Source: Baffinella frigidus
Lineage: Eukaryota > Cryptophyceae > Cryptomonadales > Baffinellaceae
Reading direction: 5' to 3'
Assembly (NCBI GenBank): GCA_026770585.1
Contig: MU646469.1
Location: forward strand, 562,050-572,631
DNA: 10,582 nucleotides
Made by a program: the position numbers and the translations under genes. Below, in pieces: positions 1 through 6,515 of this stretch. The notes beneath the pieces are model-generated. The model ran no database searches. It had not been told where the DNA came from and saw only the letters and a list, made by a program, of their open reading frames with translations. Position 1 is the stretch's first letter. Each line of letters starts with the position of its first letter.

Positions 1-130
1 ATGGTTTAGGGTGTAGAGTTTAGGGTGTAGGGTGTAGGGTGTAGGGCGTAGGGTTTATGGTTTATGGTTTCTGGTTTCTGGTTTATGTTTTATGGTTCAG
101 GGTTTATGTTTTAGGGTTACGGGTTTAGGG
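1..130 (+). repeat. Degenerate telomere-like heptamer DNA
   Basis: G-rich seven-base units on the given strand, mostly GGGTGTA, then TTTATGG and TTTCTGG variants. Units keep the seven-base period but drift by substitution. No coding potential is seen. Confidence 0.85.
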
Positions 131-320
131 TCTAGGGGGGGGCGCCTCCGTACCAGATAGGCCCACGTGACCGGACGGGCCCGCCGCAGGAGCGGTCGCG
201 CTGAAAGGTGGCGCGGGGGCGGTGCGGGGGGCGCGGCGGGAGCGTGCGGCGGGGCGCGCGCGGAAGGGGAGCGAGCGGAACCACCGCTGGATCAGCACTG
301 CTGAGACCAGCATCTAGGGG
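131..320. other. GC-rich non-repetitive island
   Basis: A very GC-rich stretch between two heptamer blocks. The minus strand is open from 313 to 125 (62 codons, starting ATG), but the peptide is an Arg/Ala/Pro-rich reading of GC-rich DNA with no recognisable domain. I see no gene, only a sharp change of composition at both edges. Confidence 0.6.
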
Positions 321-512
321 GGGAAGGTTACGGGTTTAGGGGTTAGGGATTGAGGGGTTAGGCGTTAGGGGTTTAGGGTTTAGGTTTTAGGGTTTAGGGT
401 TTGGGTTTAGGGTTTGGGGGTTCGGGAAAGCACGAACAGGGTTCAGGGTGTAAGGTTTAGGGTTCAGGATTTAGGATTTAGGATTTAGGGTTCAGGATTT
501 AGGGTGTAGGGT
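321..512 (+). repeat. Degenerate TTTAGGG-type heptamers
   Basis: Interspersed TTTAGGG, TTCAGGG and TTTAGGA units with small register breaks, G-rich on the given strand. A short insert near 425-438 interrupts the run. Confidence 0.88.
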
Positions 513-580
513 TTGGCCGTACGATCCAAGCGCTTCACGGATCCCTCGGAGGATGGATTCTGCTTACCAGCGACCCACAC

Positions 581-712
581 CCTGACCCTGACCCTGACCC
601 TGACCCTGACCCTGACCCTGACCCTGACCCTGACCCTGCCCCTGCCCCTGCCCCTGCCCCTGCCCCTGAACCTGACCCTGAACCTGACCCTGACCCTGAC
701 CCTGACCCTGAA
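581..712 (-). repeat. Hexamer CCTGAC (TCAGGG) array, reversed polarity
   Basis: Twenty-two hexamers in perfect register: nine CCTGAC, five CCTGCC, then a mixture of CCTGAC and CCTGAA. The C-rich strand is the given strand, opposite to its neighbours. The period is six, not the seven used in nearly all other arrays here. Open frames read through it (Thr-Leu on plus; Gly-Ser and Gly-Gln on minus) are dipeptide artefacts of a hexamer. Confidence 0.95.
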
Positions 713-727
713 CCGTAACCCTCAAAC

Positions 728-812
728 CCTGTACAGACCAGGCGCGGTCGAAGCTCCGCCCACCCTCCTTCTTCCTCCTCCTCCTCCGGGTCAGCGAGCA
801 CATCCTGGTGTA
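728..812. other. Spacer with pyrimidine tract
   Basis: Non-telomeric spacer with a CTT/CTC-rich tract at about 766-787, between the reversed hexamer array and the next heptamer block. No gene seen. Confidence 0.5.
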
Positions 813-988
813 GGGTTCAAGGTATATGGATTAGGGCTTAGAGCTTATGGTTTTTGGTTTTTGGTGTTTGGTTTATTCTTCATGGTTTATGGTTTATGGT
901 TTGTGGTTTAGTGTGTATGGTTGATTATTTAGGGTTTAGGGTTTAGGGCTTATTCTTTATGGTTTAGGGTTTCGTGTTCCGGGTTTAG
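813..988 (+). repeat. Degenerate heptamers, TTTATGG-rich
   Basis: Units such as TTTATGG, TTTTTGG and TTTAGGG, strongly drifted, G/T-rich on the given strand. Heptamer spacing is still visible in places. Confidence 0.8.
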
Positions 989-1186
989 GTTACCCGCGCC
1001 ACTCCCCGAGCCCCCCCTCCCTTCTCCTTTCTCGGGTCCTCTCTTGGCGATGCTCTGAACCCCTCCTTCTCCATGCGCCCCTCGCTCCCCCCCTCCTCCT
1101 TTTTGAGTGCCTCGCTAGCGCTCCTCGGGGGACCCCCGCCCTTGACTGCGCAAACGAAGACACCTTTTAGTTTCTGTCAACGAACA
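989..1186. other. Pyrimidine-rich island
   Basis: About 200 bases dominated by C and CT runs on the given strand, followed by a more mixed stretch (1141-1186). No open frame, RNA fold or repeat copy was recognised. Confidence 0.5.
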
Positions 1187-1400
1187 TTAGGGTTTAGGGT
1201 TTAGGGTTGGGTTTAGGGTTCAGTGTTTAAGGTTTAGGGTCTAGGGTCTACGGTTTGGGGGGGGGGCTCGTTTAGGGTTTAGGGTTTACGGTTTAGGATT
1301 TAGGGTCTTGGGTTTACGGTTTAGGGTTTCGTGATTAGTGTTGACTGTTTAGGATTTCAGGGTCGAGTACTTAGGGATTAGGGTTTAGGATTTAGGGATT
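1187..1400 (+). repeat. TTTAGGG-type heptamers, drifted
   Basis: Many TTTAGGG units mixed with TTTACGG, TTTAGGA and TCTAGGG, plus a run of nine or more G near 1257-1266. Confidence 0.88.
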
Positions 1401-1847
1401 ACCGCCCCCCCTCGCGCCCTGCAGCTGCCGCATTGCACTCTCAAACTCCTGAGATTAGGGTTTAGGATTTTAGGGTTCAGGGTTCAGGGTTCAAAGTTTC
1501 GGGTTTAGGGTTTCAGGATTCAGGGGTTGGGGTTTAGGGTTTAAGGTTTGAGAGTTTCGGGTTCAGGGTTCAGGGTTCAGGGTTTAGGGTTCAGGGTTTA
1601 GGGTTTAGGGTTTAGGGTTGAGGGTTTAGAAGGGGACATCGTTTAGGGTTTAGGGTTTAGGGTTTAGGGCTTAGGGTTTAGGGATGACCGCCTCCCCGTC
1701 CGCCTCCGCTCCCATTCCCCCCGCGTCTCCCTGGTGTAGGGGTTTTAGGGATTCGTGTTTAGAGCTTGAGGTTTCGCATTGCACTCTCAAACTCCATCTC
1801 CCCGTCTGCCTCCTCTCCCATTCCCCCGGTGTCTCCCTGGTGTAGGG
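1401..1847 (+). repeat. Heptamers with duplicated short islands
   Basis: Heptamer DNA (1455-1685, 1738-1770) is interrupted by islands that are copies of one another. A 21-bp sequence beginning CGCATTGCACTC is identical at 1429-1449 and 1775-1795. A C-rich segment of about 50 bp beginning TCCCCGTC occurs at about 1693-1742 and again at about 1799-1847 with a few substitutions and one indel. The islands were therefore duplicated together with or into the heptamer matrix. Confidence 0.85.
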
Positions 1848-2100
1848 TTTAGGGTGTAGGGTTAAGGGTGTAGGGTTTAGAGTGTAGGGTGTAGGGTGTA
1901 GGGTTTAGGGTGGAAGGTTCAGGGTTCAGGGTTCCGGGCTCAGGGTTTAGGGTTTAGGGTTTAGGATTTAGGGTTTGGGGTCTAGGGTCTAGGGTTTGGG
2001 GTTTAGGCTTCATGGTTTAGAGTTTAGGGTATACCGGTTGCTGGGTCCAGGGTTCAGGGTCCAGGGTTCAGGTTTTCCGGTCTAGGGTTTAGGGTTTGGG
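1848..2100 (+). repeat. Heptamers: GGGTGTA, TTCAGGG, TTTAGGG
   Basis: Successive runs of different heptamer variants, each locally homogeneous, on the given strand. Confidence 0.88.
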
Positions 2101-2225
2101 GTGTACCAGAGCTTTTTGAAGTAAAAGCCCGGACGTGGAAAGGACGAGGAGTTGCGTTTCACCGGGGAGCAAAAAAAAACGGTGTTAACTTCCTACGTGT
2201 GCCCAGACGAGGTCAGGGTTTGGGG
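2101..2225. other. Mixed-composition spacer
   Basis: Begins with a partial copy of the GTGTACCAGA box that recurs downstream, then about 100 bases of ordinary composition including an A9 run near 2171-2179. No gene seen. Confidence 0.5.
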
Positions 2226-2230
2226 TTAGG

Positions 2231-2690
2231 GTGTACCCGATGCTGGGACTGACGTACGTCCATGGAACCCGGGGTTTGTCCCAGGGGGGGGGGCGCAACA
2301 CGAAGAAGAAGGGCAATGCGGTTTGTGAAGAGGGACATAACTGTGAACCGCGCCAAAACCGCGAATCAGAAGGGCGGAGTGTGTACCAGATGCTGGGTTT
2401 GGGGTTCGGGTGTACCACATGCTGGGGCCGACGCGCGTGTGGAACCCGGCGTGGTGTCGATGTATATGAGAAAAGCACACGAAACCCCAAATATGAAACC
2501 GTAAATATGAAACCCTAAACCAGGCTGAGGAGCCCCCCTCCCCCATGGGGCAACAAGAGGCCCCAAGGCAACGCGGGTTGTCCAGAGGGACATAACTATG
2601 GACCGCGCCAGACCCGTCCAACCCGCGAATCAGAAGGGTGGAGGGTGTACCAGATGCTCGGGCTGTCGCGCGCTCGTGGAATGGGGGGGG
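2231..2690 (+). repeat. Duplicated two-box repeat block
   Basis: Box 1 (GTGTACC..ATGCTGGG followed by a GACGCGCGTG-like segment) occurs at 2231, 2381, 2410 and 2645, with a partial copy at 2101. Box 2 (GGCAATGCGG, AGGGACATAACT, CGCGAATCAGAAGGG in order) spans 2311-2397 and 2567-2662; the second copy carries about nine extra bases. Minus-strand open frames here (2490-2185 and 2621-2226) read the same repeats in shifting frames and resemble no protein I know, so no gene is called. Confidence 0.88.
2456..2529 (+). repeat. Left arm of 74-bp inverted repeat
   Basis: By manual alignment, 71 of 74 bases match the reverse complement of 2977-3050, with no gaps. The arm contains heptamer-like ATATGAAACC units and ends at CAGGCTGAG. 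The pair encloses about 447 bases that hold one copy of box 1, one of box 2 and a TTTGGTG array. Confidence 0.95.
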
Positions 2691-2734
2691 GAGGGCGCGG
2701 CTGCGGCGCGTTCGAAAGCACGCGCCTGGGGTCG

Positions 2735-2938
2735 AGGGTTTGGGGGTTGAGGGTTGAGGGTGGAGGGTTGAGGGTTAAGGGTTGATGGTTGATGGTTTGG
2801 TGTTTGGTGTTTGGTGTTTGGTGTTTGGTGTTTGGTGTTTGGTGTTTGGTGTTTCGGGTTTATGGTTGAGGGTTTTGGTTTTAGGGTGTAGGGTGTAGGG
2901 TTTAGGGATTAGAGTGTAGGGTTTAGGGTTGAAAGGGG
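2735..2938 (+). repeat. Heptamer block with perfect TTTGGTG array
   Basis: TTGAGGG-type units lead into eight perfect TTTGGTG units at 2796-2851, then TTTCGGG, GGGTGTA and TTTAGGG units. G-rich on the given strand. Confidence 0.93.
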
Positions 2939-2976
2939 TGTGCCTGCTCTTGAAGTTGCGCCTTAAGGCGATCGAT

Positions 2977-3050
2977 CTCAGCCTGGTTTAGGGTTTCATA
3001 TTTACGGTTTCATATTTCGGGTTTCGGGTGCTTTTCTCAAATACATCGAC
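2977..3050 (-). repeat. Right arm of 74-bp inverted repeat
   Basis: Inverted partner of 2456-2529 with three substitutions. Sequence similarity stops abruptly at both arm ends. Confidence 0.95.
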
Positions 3051-3182
3051 CCCATGTGTTGCATATTGACGAGCACTGCTCACGCAAGTAGTATACAATA
3101 TCCTCTAGGTTATGGTGTCTTTTACTCTAAATTACCATGTGATGCTTCGGGGTTGGACAGCGCCTAAAATCTCAACGCTAAA
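3051..3182. other. Unique-looking AT-moderate stretch
   Basis: About 130 bases of ordinary composition with no repeat partner seen in the window and no open frame of note. It could be ancestral single-copy DNA or part of a transposon; the sequence does not decide. Confidence 0.4.
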
Positions 3183-3210
3183 CCCTAAGCCCGGACCTGC
3201 TTAGCTAAGT

Positions 3211-3316
3211 GGTCCTCCCCCACACAGTGGACTTCGCAGTTCGGTCTATTTATTTTCGTGGTACTGATTAATAACTGCGCGGTACAAAGTCGGTTTTAGG
3301 GGGTTTAAAATAGTCC
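3211..3316 (+). repeat. 106-bp dispersed segment, copy 1
   Basis: About 97 of 106 bases match the reverse complement of 5495-5600, ungapped. It contains the strongly conserved stretch around TTTATTTTCGTGGTACTG and a GGTACAAAG core. It is absent from the paralogous block B, so it behaves as an insertion. Confidence 0.92.
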
Positions 3317-3362
3317 GGTGTCGCGCGCAGAAGCCACTACCTCGCGTAGCTCTCCTTCACTC

Positions 3363-3484
3363 GGGTTGACCGACTATTCTCAAGTTGACATCCTCACTTC
3401 ACGGTACAAATCCGTCAACTTTGGAGCGTTAAAAGGACCCGAGCACACCAAATTGGTGAGCCCGAATCAGCCTACGAGACAGAG
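3363..3484 (+). repeat. 120-bp GGTACAAA-family repeat, copy 1
   Basis: Ordered motifs: GGGTTGACCGACTATTCTC, AAGTTGAC, GGTACAAATCCGTCAACTTT, a small hairpin CACCAA-A-TTGGTG followed by AGCCC, and terminal GAGACAGAG. Other copies are at 4229-4349, 5172-5290 (inverted) and 5322-5436. Confidence 0.93.
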
Positions 3485-3530
3485 TTAGTAAGCCCTAAGC
3501 CCGGATCTTTTTTGCCTTGGCGTCGCTTTC

Positions 3531-3692
3531 ATAGGCTAACGGCCTGAAAATGGGGTAGTTAGGCATACGGCATTGCCTAGGACCTCCTACCGTAGGCCGA
3601 GGGATCCTAGGGCCAAAAAGTCTCGGCCTACGGTAGGAGGTCCTAGGCAATACCGTAGGCCTAACTACCCCATTTTCAGGCCGTTACCCTAT
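3531..3692. mobile_element. Foldback (MITE-like) hairpin element
   Basis: Arms 3531-3601 and 3622-3692 are reverse complements over 71 bases with three mismatches and no gaps; the loop is 20 bases. A related site without the hairpin lies at 4411-4469: in both places GGCGTCGC precedes and CAGTTTTGGTCTC follows, but here about 173 bases (3527-3699) separate them. No clear target-site duplication is seen, and three bases (GCG) of the unoccupied site are missing or replaced. No protein is encoded. A non-autonomous foldback transposon is inferred; a replication-slippage palindrome is the alternative. Confidence 0.85.
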
Positions 3693-3699
3693 TAGCTTG

Positions 3700-3740
3700 C
3701 AGTTTTGGTCTCTTTGGGTTAGAAATTATACCAAAACCAT
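3700..3740 (+). repeat. 41-bp flank of long AAGCCCT array
   Basis: Identical to 4429-4469 over 41 bases. Its inner part starts GTTTTGGT and ends ACCAAAAC, a short inverted pair. It sits directly before the AAGCCCT array in both places. Confidence 0.95.
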
Positions 3741-3776
3741 AAGCCCTACGCCTTAAGCCCCAAGCCCTAAGCCCTC

Positions 3777-3808
<32 letters not shown>

Positions 3809-4026
3809 CTAAGACCCAAGCTCCAAGCCCTAAGCCCCACGCCATAAGCCCCAAGCCCTAAGCCCCAAGCCCTAAGCCGTAAGCCGTAAGCCCCAAGCCC
3901 TAAGCCCCAAGCCCCAAGCCCTAAGCCCTAAGCCCCAAGCCCTAAGCCCTAAGCCCCAAGCCCTAAGCCCTAAGCCCCAAGCCCTAAGCCCCACGCCCCA
4001 AGCTCCAAGCCCCAAGCCCCAAGCCA

Positions 4027-4060
<34 letters not shown>

Positions 4061-4160
4061 CCAAGCCCTAAGCCCCAAGCCCTAAGCCCCAAGCCGTAAG
4101 ACCCACGCCCCAAGCCCTCAGCTCCACGCCCTAAGCCCTAAGCCCCACGCCCTAAGCCCT
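3741..4160 (-). repeat. Sixty-unit AAGCCCT-type heptamer array
   Basis: Sixty seven-base units in unbroken register, mostly AAGCCCT, AAGCCCC and AAGCCGT with occasional ACGCCCC or AAGCTCC. The complement is AGGGCTT, a one-base variant of telomeric AGGGTTT, so the G-rich strand is the minus strand here, opposite to most of the window. The minus-strand frame from 4078 to 3872 reads a Trp-Gly-Leu-rich periodic peptide that only reflects the 21-base (3 x 7) period. Confidence 0.97.
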
Positions 4161-4424
4161 AAGCCCAGACCTGCTTAGCCTTGGCGTCGCGCGCAGAAGC
4201 CACCACCTCGCGAAGCTCTCCTTCACTCGGGTTGACCGACTATTCTCAAGCTGACATCCTCACTTCACGGTACAAATCCGTCAACTTTGGAGCGAAAAAG
4301 GACCCGCGCACACCAAATTGGTGAGCCCGAACCAGCCTTTGAGACAGAGCTAGTAAGCCCGGACCTGTTTTGCCGTAAGCTAGGCCCATCTGGTAGATTG
4401 GACCTGTTTTGCCTCTTGGCGTCG
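4161..4424 (+). repeat. Segmental duplicate block B
   Basis: Second copy of block A, without the 115-bp insertion. It includes a 120-bp family copy at 4229-4349. Near 4362-4415 a GGACCTGTTTTGCC segment is repeated, with about 25 bases between the copies. The minus strand is open from 4632 to 4246 (128 codons), but block A differs by an indel (GCGTTAAAAGG versus GCGAAAAAGG) that shifts the frame and no domain is recognised, so no gene is called. Confidence 0.9.
4229..4349 (+). repeat. 120-bp GGTACAAA-family repeat, copy 2
   Basis: Close copy of 3363-3484 with the same motif order, starting GGGTTGACCGACTATTC and ending GAGACAGAG. Confidence 0.93.
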
Positions 4425-4428
4425 CGCG

Positions 4429-4542
4429 CAGTTTTGGTCTCTTTGGGTTAGAAATTATACCAAAACCATAAGCCCTACGCCCTAAGCCCTCAGCCATCAC
4501 CTGCTTAGCCTTGGCGTCGCGCGCAGAAGCCACCACCTCGCG
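4429..4542 (+). repeat. Short-array paralogue of the AAGCCCT locus
   Basis: The identical 41-bp left flank (4429-4469) is followed by only four heptamers (4470-4497: AAGCCCT, ACGCCCT, AAGCCCT, CAGCCAT). Then comes a 44-bp right flank (4499-4542, from ACCTGCTTAGCC to CACCTCGCG) identical to 4169-4212. It is therefore the same locus type as 3700-4212 with 4 rather than 60 repeat units. Confidence 0.94.
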
Positions 4543-4554
4543 TTGCCGCGCCTG

Positions 4555-4990
4555 AAAAGGGGCGTGATTTGTCAGGGATTCGCTTACAATGGGGCTTATT
4601 CTGTCAGAGATGCACTTGCAGGCCTCCACCACGCGGTGTCACGCCTGATAGGGGGCGTTATTTGTTAGGGATTCAATTTTGAGGGGGCATGATTTGTCAG
4701 GAATTCACTTACAAGGGGGCGTAATTTGTCAGGGACGCTCTTGAGAAGGGGCCTCTATCTCGTGTTGCCGCGCCTGATAGGAAGGGGGCTTATTTTGTTA
4801 AGGATGCACTTGCAAGGGGGTGTATTTCGTCAGGGACGCACTTGCGAGGGGGCGCCTTTTGTCAGAAATTCACTTACAAGGGGGCTTATTTTGTCAGGGA
4901 TGCACTTGCAAGGGGGCCACCACCTCGCGTTGCCACGCCTGATAGGGGGCGTCGTTTGTCAGGGCCGAGCTTGCTGGGGGGGCGTCTTCG
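4555..4990 (+). repeat. 32-bp minisatellite
   Basis: About ten or eleven units of consensus AAGGGGGCTTATTTTGTCAG followed by GGATGCACTTGC, each near 32 bases. They are interrupted by a segment containing CTCGCGTTGCCGCGCCTGATA-like sequence near 4757-4780 and 4920-4945, which also lies just upstream at 4537-4554. Units differ by substitutions and short indels. There are no unique spacers, so this is not a CRISPR array. Confidence 0.92.
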
Positions 4991-5171
4991 CAGATCCGAT
5001 TCGGCTGAATGAATGACTATTTAAAAAACCAGTTTCTTCCTAAATGTCGCACGTTCAGGCGGGGTGGGGTGGTGACACTCCTGCCCAAAACTCAGTACAA
5101 ATCATACAACCAGCTTCGACCAGCATTTTAAACAAGCCCCTTGTCGAGCCTCGAGTGGGACCACCATTTCT
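4991..5171. other. Low-repeat stretch
   Basis: Ordinary-composition DNA. It starts with a GTCTTCGCAGATCCGATTC segment related to the duplicated GCGTCTTCGCGGATGCGC unit at 5456-5474 and 5613-5631. No gene or RNA recognised. Confidence 0.45.
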
Positions 5172-5436
5172 CTCTGTCTCAGGCTGATTTGGTCTCACCA
5201 TTTTGGTGGAACCGGGCTCTTTTCCGCCCAAAATTCAACAAATTTCTACCGCAAATCCACAACGTCAACTTGAGAATAGTCGGTCAACCCACGTGCGGCA
5301 GCGCTAGACCATTTTGCGGGCGGGTTGGCCGACTATTCTCAAGTTGACATGCTGGGTTTGCGGTACAAATTCGTCAACTTTTTGGCGGAAAAGATCCCTG
5401 GCTCACCAAATTGGTGAGCCCAAATAAGACTGCGAG
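5172..5436. mobile_element. Inverted pair of GGTACAAA-family repeats
   Basis: A minus-strand family copy (5172-5290, from CTCTGTCTC to GGTCAACCC) faces a plus-strand copy (5322-5436, from GGGTTGGCC), with a 31-base centre (5291-5321). The arms are diverged but keep the motif order, so the unit is a long imperfect foldback of about 265 bp. The junction at 5290-5302 contains CACGTGCGGCAGC, whose complement matches the GCTGCCGCACGTG segment in the tandem repeats at 8180, 8352 and 8488. A non-autonomous element with long inverted repeats is inferred. Confidence 0.8.
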
Positions 5437-5438
5437 GT

Positions 5439-5635
5439 GGACCGTTTCGCGGGCGGCGTCTTCGCGGATGCGCTTGGCTTCAAGGCTCAACAAAGGACTA
5501 TGTTGAAACTCCTAAAACCATCTTTGTACCGCGCAGTTATTAATCAGTACCACGAAAATAAATGGACCGATCTGCGAAGTCTACTGTGTGGGGGAGGACC
5601 ATTTCGCGGGAAGCGTCTTCGCGGATGCGCTTGGC
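5439..5635 (+). repeat. 40-bp direct repeats around an inverted insert
   Basis: Direct repeats 5439-5478 and 5596-5635 match at 37 of 40 bases (GGACC, TTTCGCGGG, GCGTCTTCGCGGATGCGCTT). Between them lies the inverted copy (5495-5600) of the 106-bp segment from 3211-3316. The plus frame 5437-5673 is open but composed of these repeats, so it is not called as a gene. Confidence 0.9.
5495..5600 (-). repeat. 106-bp dispersed segment, copy 2 (inverted)
   Basis: Reverse-complement partner of 3211-3316 at about 91% identity, about 2.2 kb away. The conserved centre reads CAGTACCACGAAAATAAA on this strand. Confidence 0.92.
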
Positions 5636-5696
5636 CTCTTCCTCCATCCTCCTCGCTTCCCTCTCCACCTTGAGGTTTATGGTTTAGGGTTTATGG

Positions 5697-5752
5697 TTTA
5701 GGGTTTAGGGTTTAGGGTTTAGGGTTTAGGGTTTAGGGTTTAGGGTTTAGGG
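5697..5752 (+). repeat. Perfect interstitial TTTAGGG array
   Basis: Eight perfect TTTAGGG units, preceded by TTTATGG/TTTAGGG alternation (5676-5696) and followed by TTGAGGG and TTTCGTG-like units. This is the canonical plant/algal telomere heptamer. It is interstitial, since complex DNA continues on both sides. Confidence 0.97.
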
Positions 5753-5760
5753 TTGAGGGT

Positions 5761-6052
5761 TCGTGTTTCGTGTGTCGTGTGTCGTGTTAGCGTTTGGGGT
5801 TTATCGATGTTGAGCTTGGAGGTTACTGGGGATTGAACCAAGTAAGAGATAGAGACACGTAGAGTGTTTACGGTTTAGGGACAACAATCTCCCATCGTAA
5901 GAGGGTAAATTCTCACGCAAAAAGGCATCTCCGTTACTCAAGCAAAACGACGGCCGGTACCCAAGCGCAACGGCGCACAACTTTTGAAATCATGCACCAC
6001 TTTTGAAATCACCTCTGCCTTGCTCATCGTCCCCCACTCTTTCTTCCGGAGT
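5761..6052. other. Mixed spacer with a short tandem duplication
   Basis: About 290 bases of mostly non-repetitive DNA. A 13-base ACTTTTGAAATCA is repeated at 5980 and 5999. On the minus strand near 5829-5840 there is a match to the tRNA internal B-box (GGTTCAATCC), but no A-box or cloverleaf was found. No gene seen. Confidence 0.45.
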
Positions 6053-6195
6053 TCCCCGCCTGACGAGCCCGCCTCAGAGCGCTCCGAACGCTGGACATTT
6101 GGGGGTTGGGATTTAGGGTTTAGGGATTAAGTTTGGTGAGCCCGGGTCCCCGCTTGACGAGCCCGCTCCGAACGCTGAATATTTGGGGGATGGGG
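6053..6195 (+). repeat. Direct repeat of a CCGAACGCTG segment
   Basis: A segment running from TCCCCGCCTGACGAGCCCGC through CTCCGAACGCTG to ATTTGGGGG occurs at 6053-6110 and 6147-6195. The second copy lacks about nine internal bases. Heptamers lie between and after the copies. Confidence 0.85.
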
Positions 6196-6515
6196 TTCAG
6201 GGTTTAGGGTTTGGGGTTTAGGGTTTAGGGTTTGGGGTTTGGGGTTTGGGGGTTGGGGTTTGGAGTTTAGGGTTTAGGGTTTGGGGTTTGGGGTTGAGAG
6301 TTGAGGGTTGAGGGGTTAAGGTTTAGGGTTTAGGGTTTAGGGATTAGGGATTAGGGATTAGGGTTTAGGGTTTGGGGTTTAGGTTTAGGTTTAGGTTTTA
6401 GTGTTTAGTGTTTAGTGTTTAGTGTTTAGGATATAGGGTTTAGAGTTTCGGGTTTCGGGTTTAGGGTTTAGGGTTTAGGGTTTAGGGTTTGGGTTGAGGG
6501 TTTAGGATTGATAGT
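6196..6515 (+). repeat. Long heptamer block
   Basis: Local runs of TTTGGGG, TTTAGGG, ATTAGGG, TTTAGTG and TTTCGGG, each homogenised over a few units. G-rich on the given strand throughout. Confidence 0.93.

Larger units (their letters stand above)
3183..3526 (+). repeat. Segmental duplicate block A
   Basis: Paralogous to 4161-4424. The shared order is ACCTGCTTAGC, then TCGCGCGCAGAAGCCAC, a CTCGCG-AGCTCTCCTTCACT segment, then the roughly 120-bp element at 3363-3484. Block A alone carries a 115-bp insertion at 3206-3320 where block B has only seven bases (CTTGGCG). Part of that insertion (3211-3316) is present inverted at 5495-5600. Confidence 0.9.

Noticed and set aside
125-313. 62-codon minus-strand frame starting ATG
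   Set aside because: Arg/Ala/Pro-rich composition is expected from GC-rich DNA. The frame ends exactly where the heptamers resume and has no homologue I can name.
513-911. Open frames of 132, 88 and 79 codons over the CCTGAC array on both strands
   Set aside because: They read dipeptide repeats (Thr-Leu, Gly-Ser, Gly-Gln) from a hexamer array on opposite strands; no unique protein sequence supports any of them.
2185-2621. Overlapping minus and plus frames of 75-131 codons
   Set aside because: The frames translate the duplicated boxes in changing phases and stop at copy boundaries; no known motif is visible.
4246-4632. 128-codon minus-strand open frame
   Set aside because: It runs through segmental-duplicate and minisatellite DNA, the paralogous block A has a frame-shifting indel, and the peptide has no domain I recognise.
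4555-4990. CRISPR-like array of 32-bp units
   Set aside because: Units abut one another without unique spacers, vary along their whole length, and the genome context is eukaryotic.
5829-5840. tRNA B-box match on the minus strand (GGTTCAATCC)
   Set aside because: No A-box at the right distance, only four of five T-stem pairs, and no acceptor stem or anticodon arm. A tRNA-derived SINE remains conceivable but unsupported.
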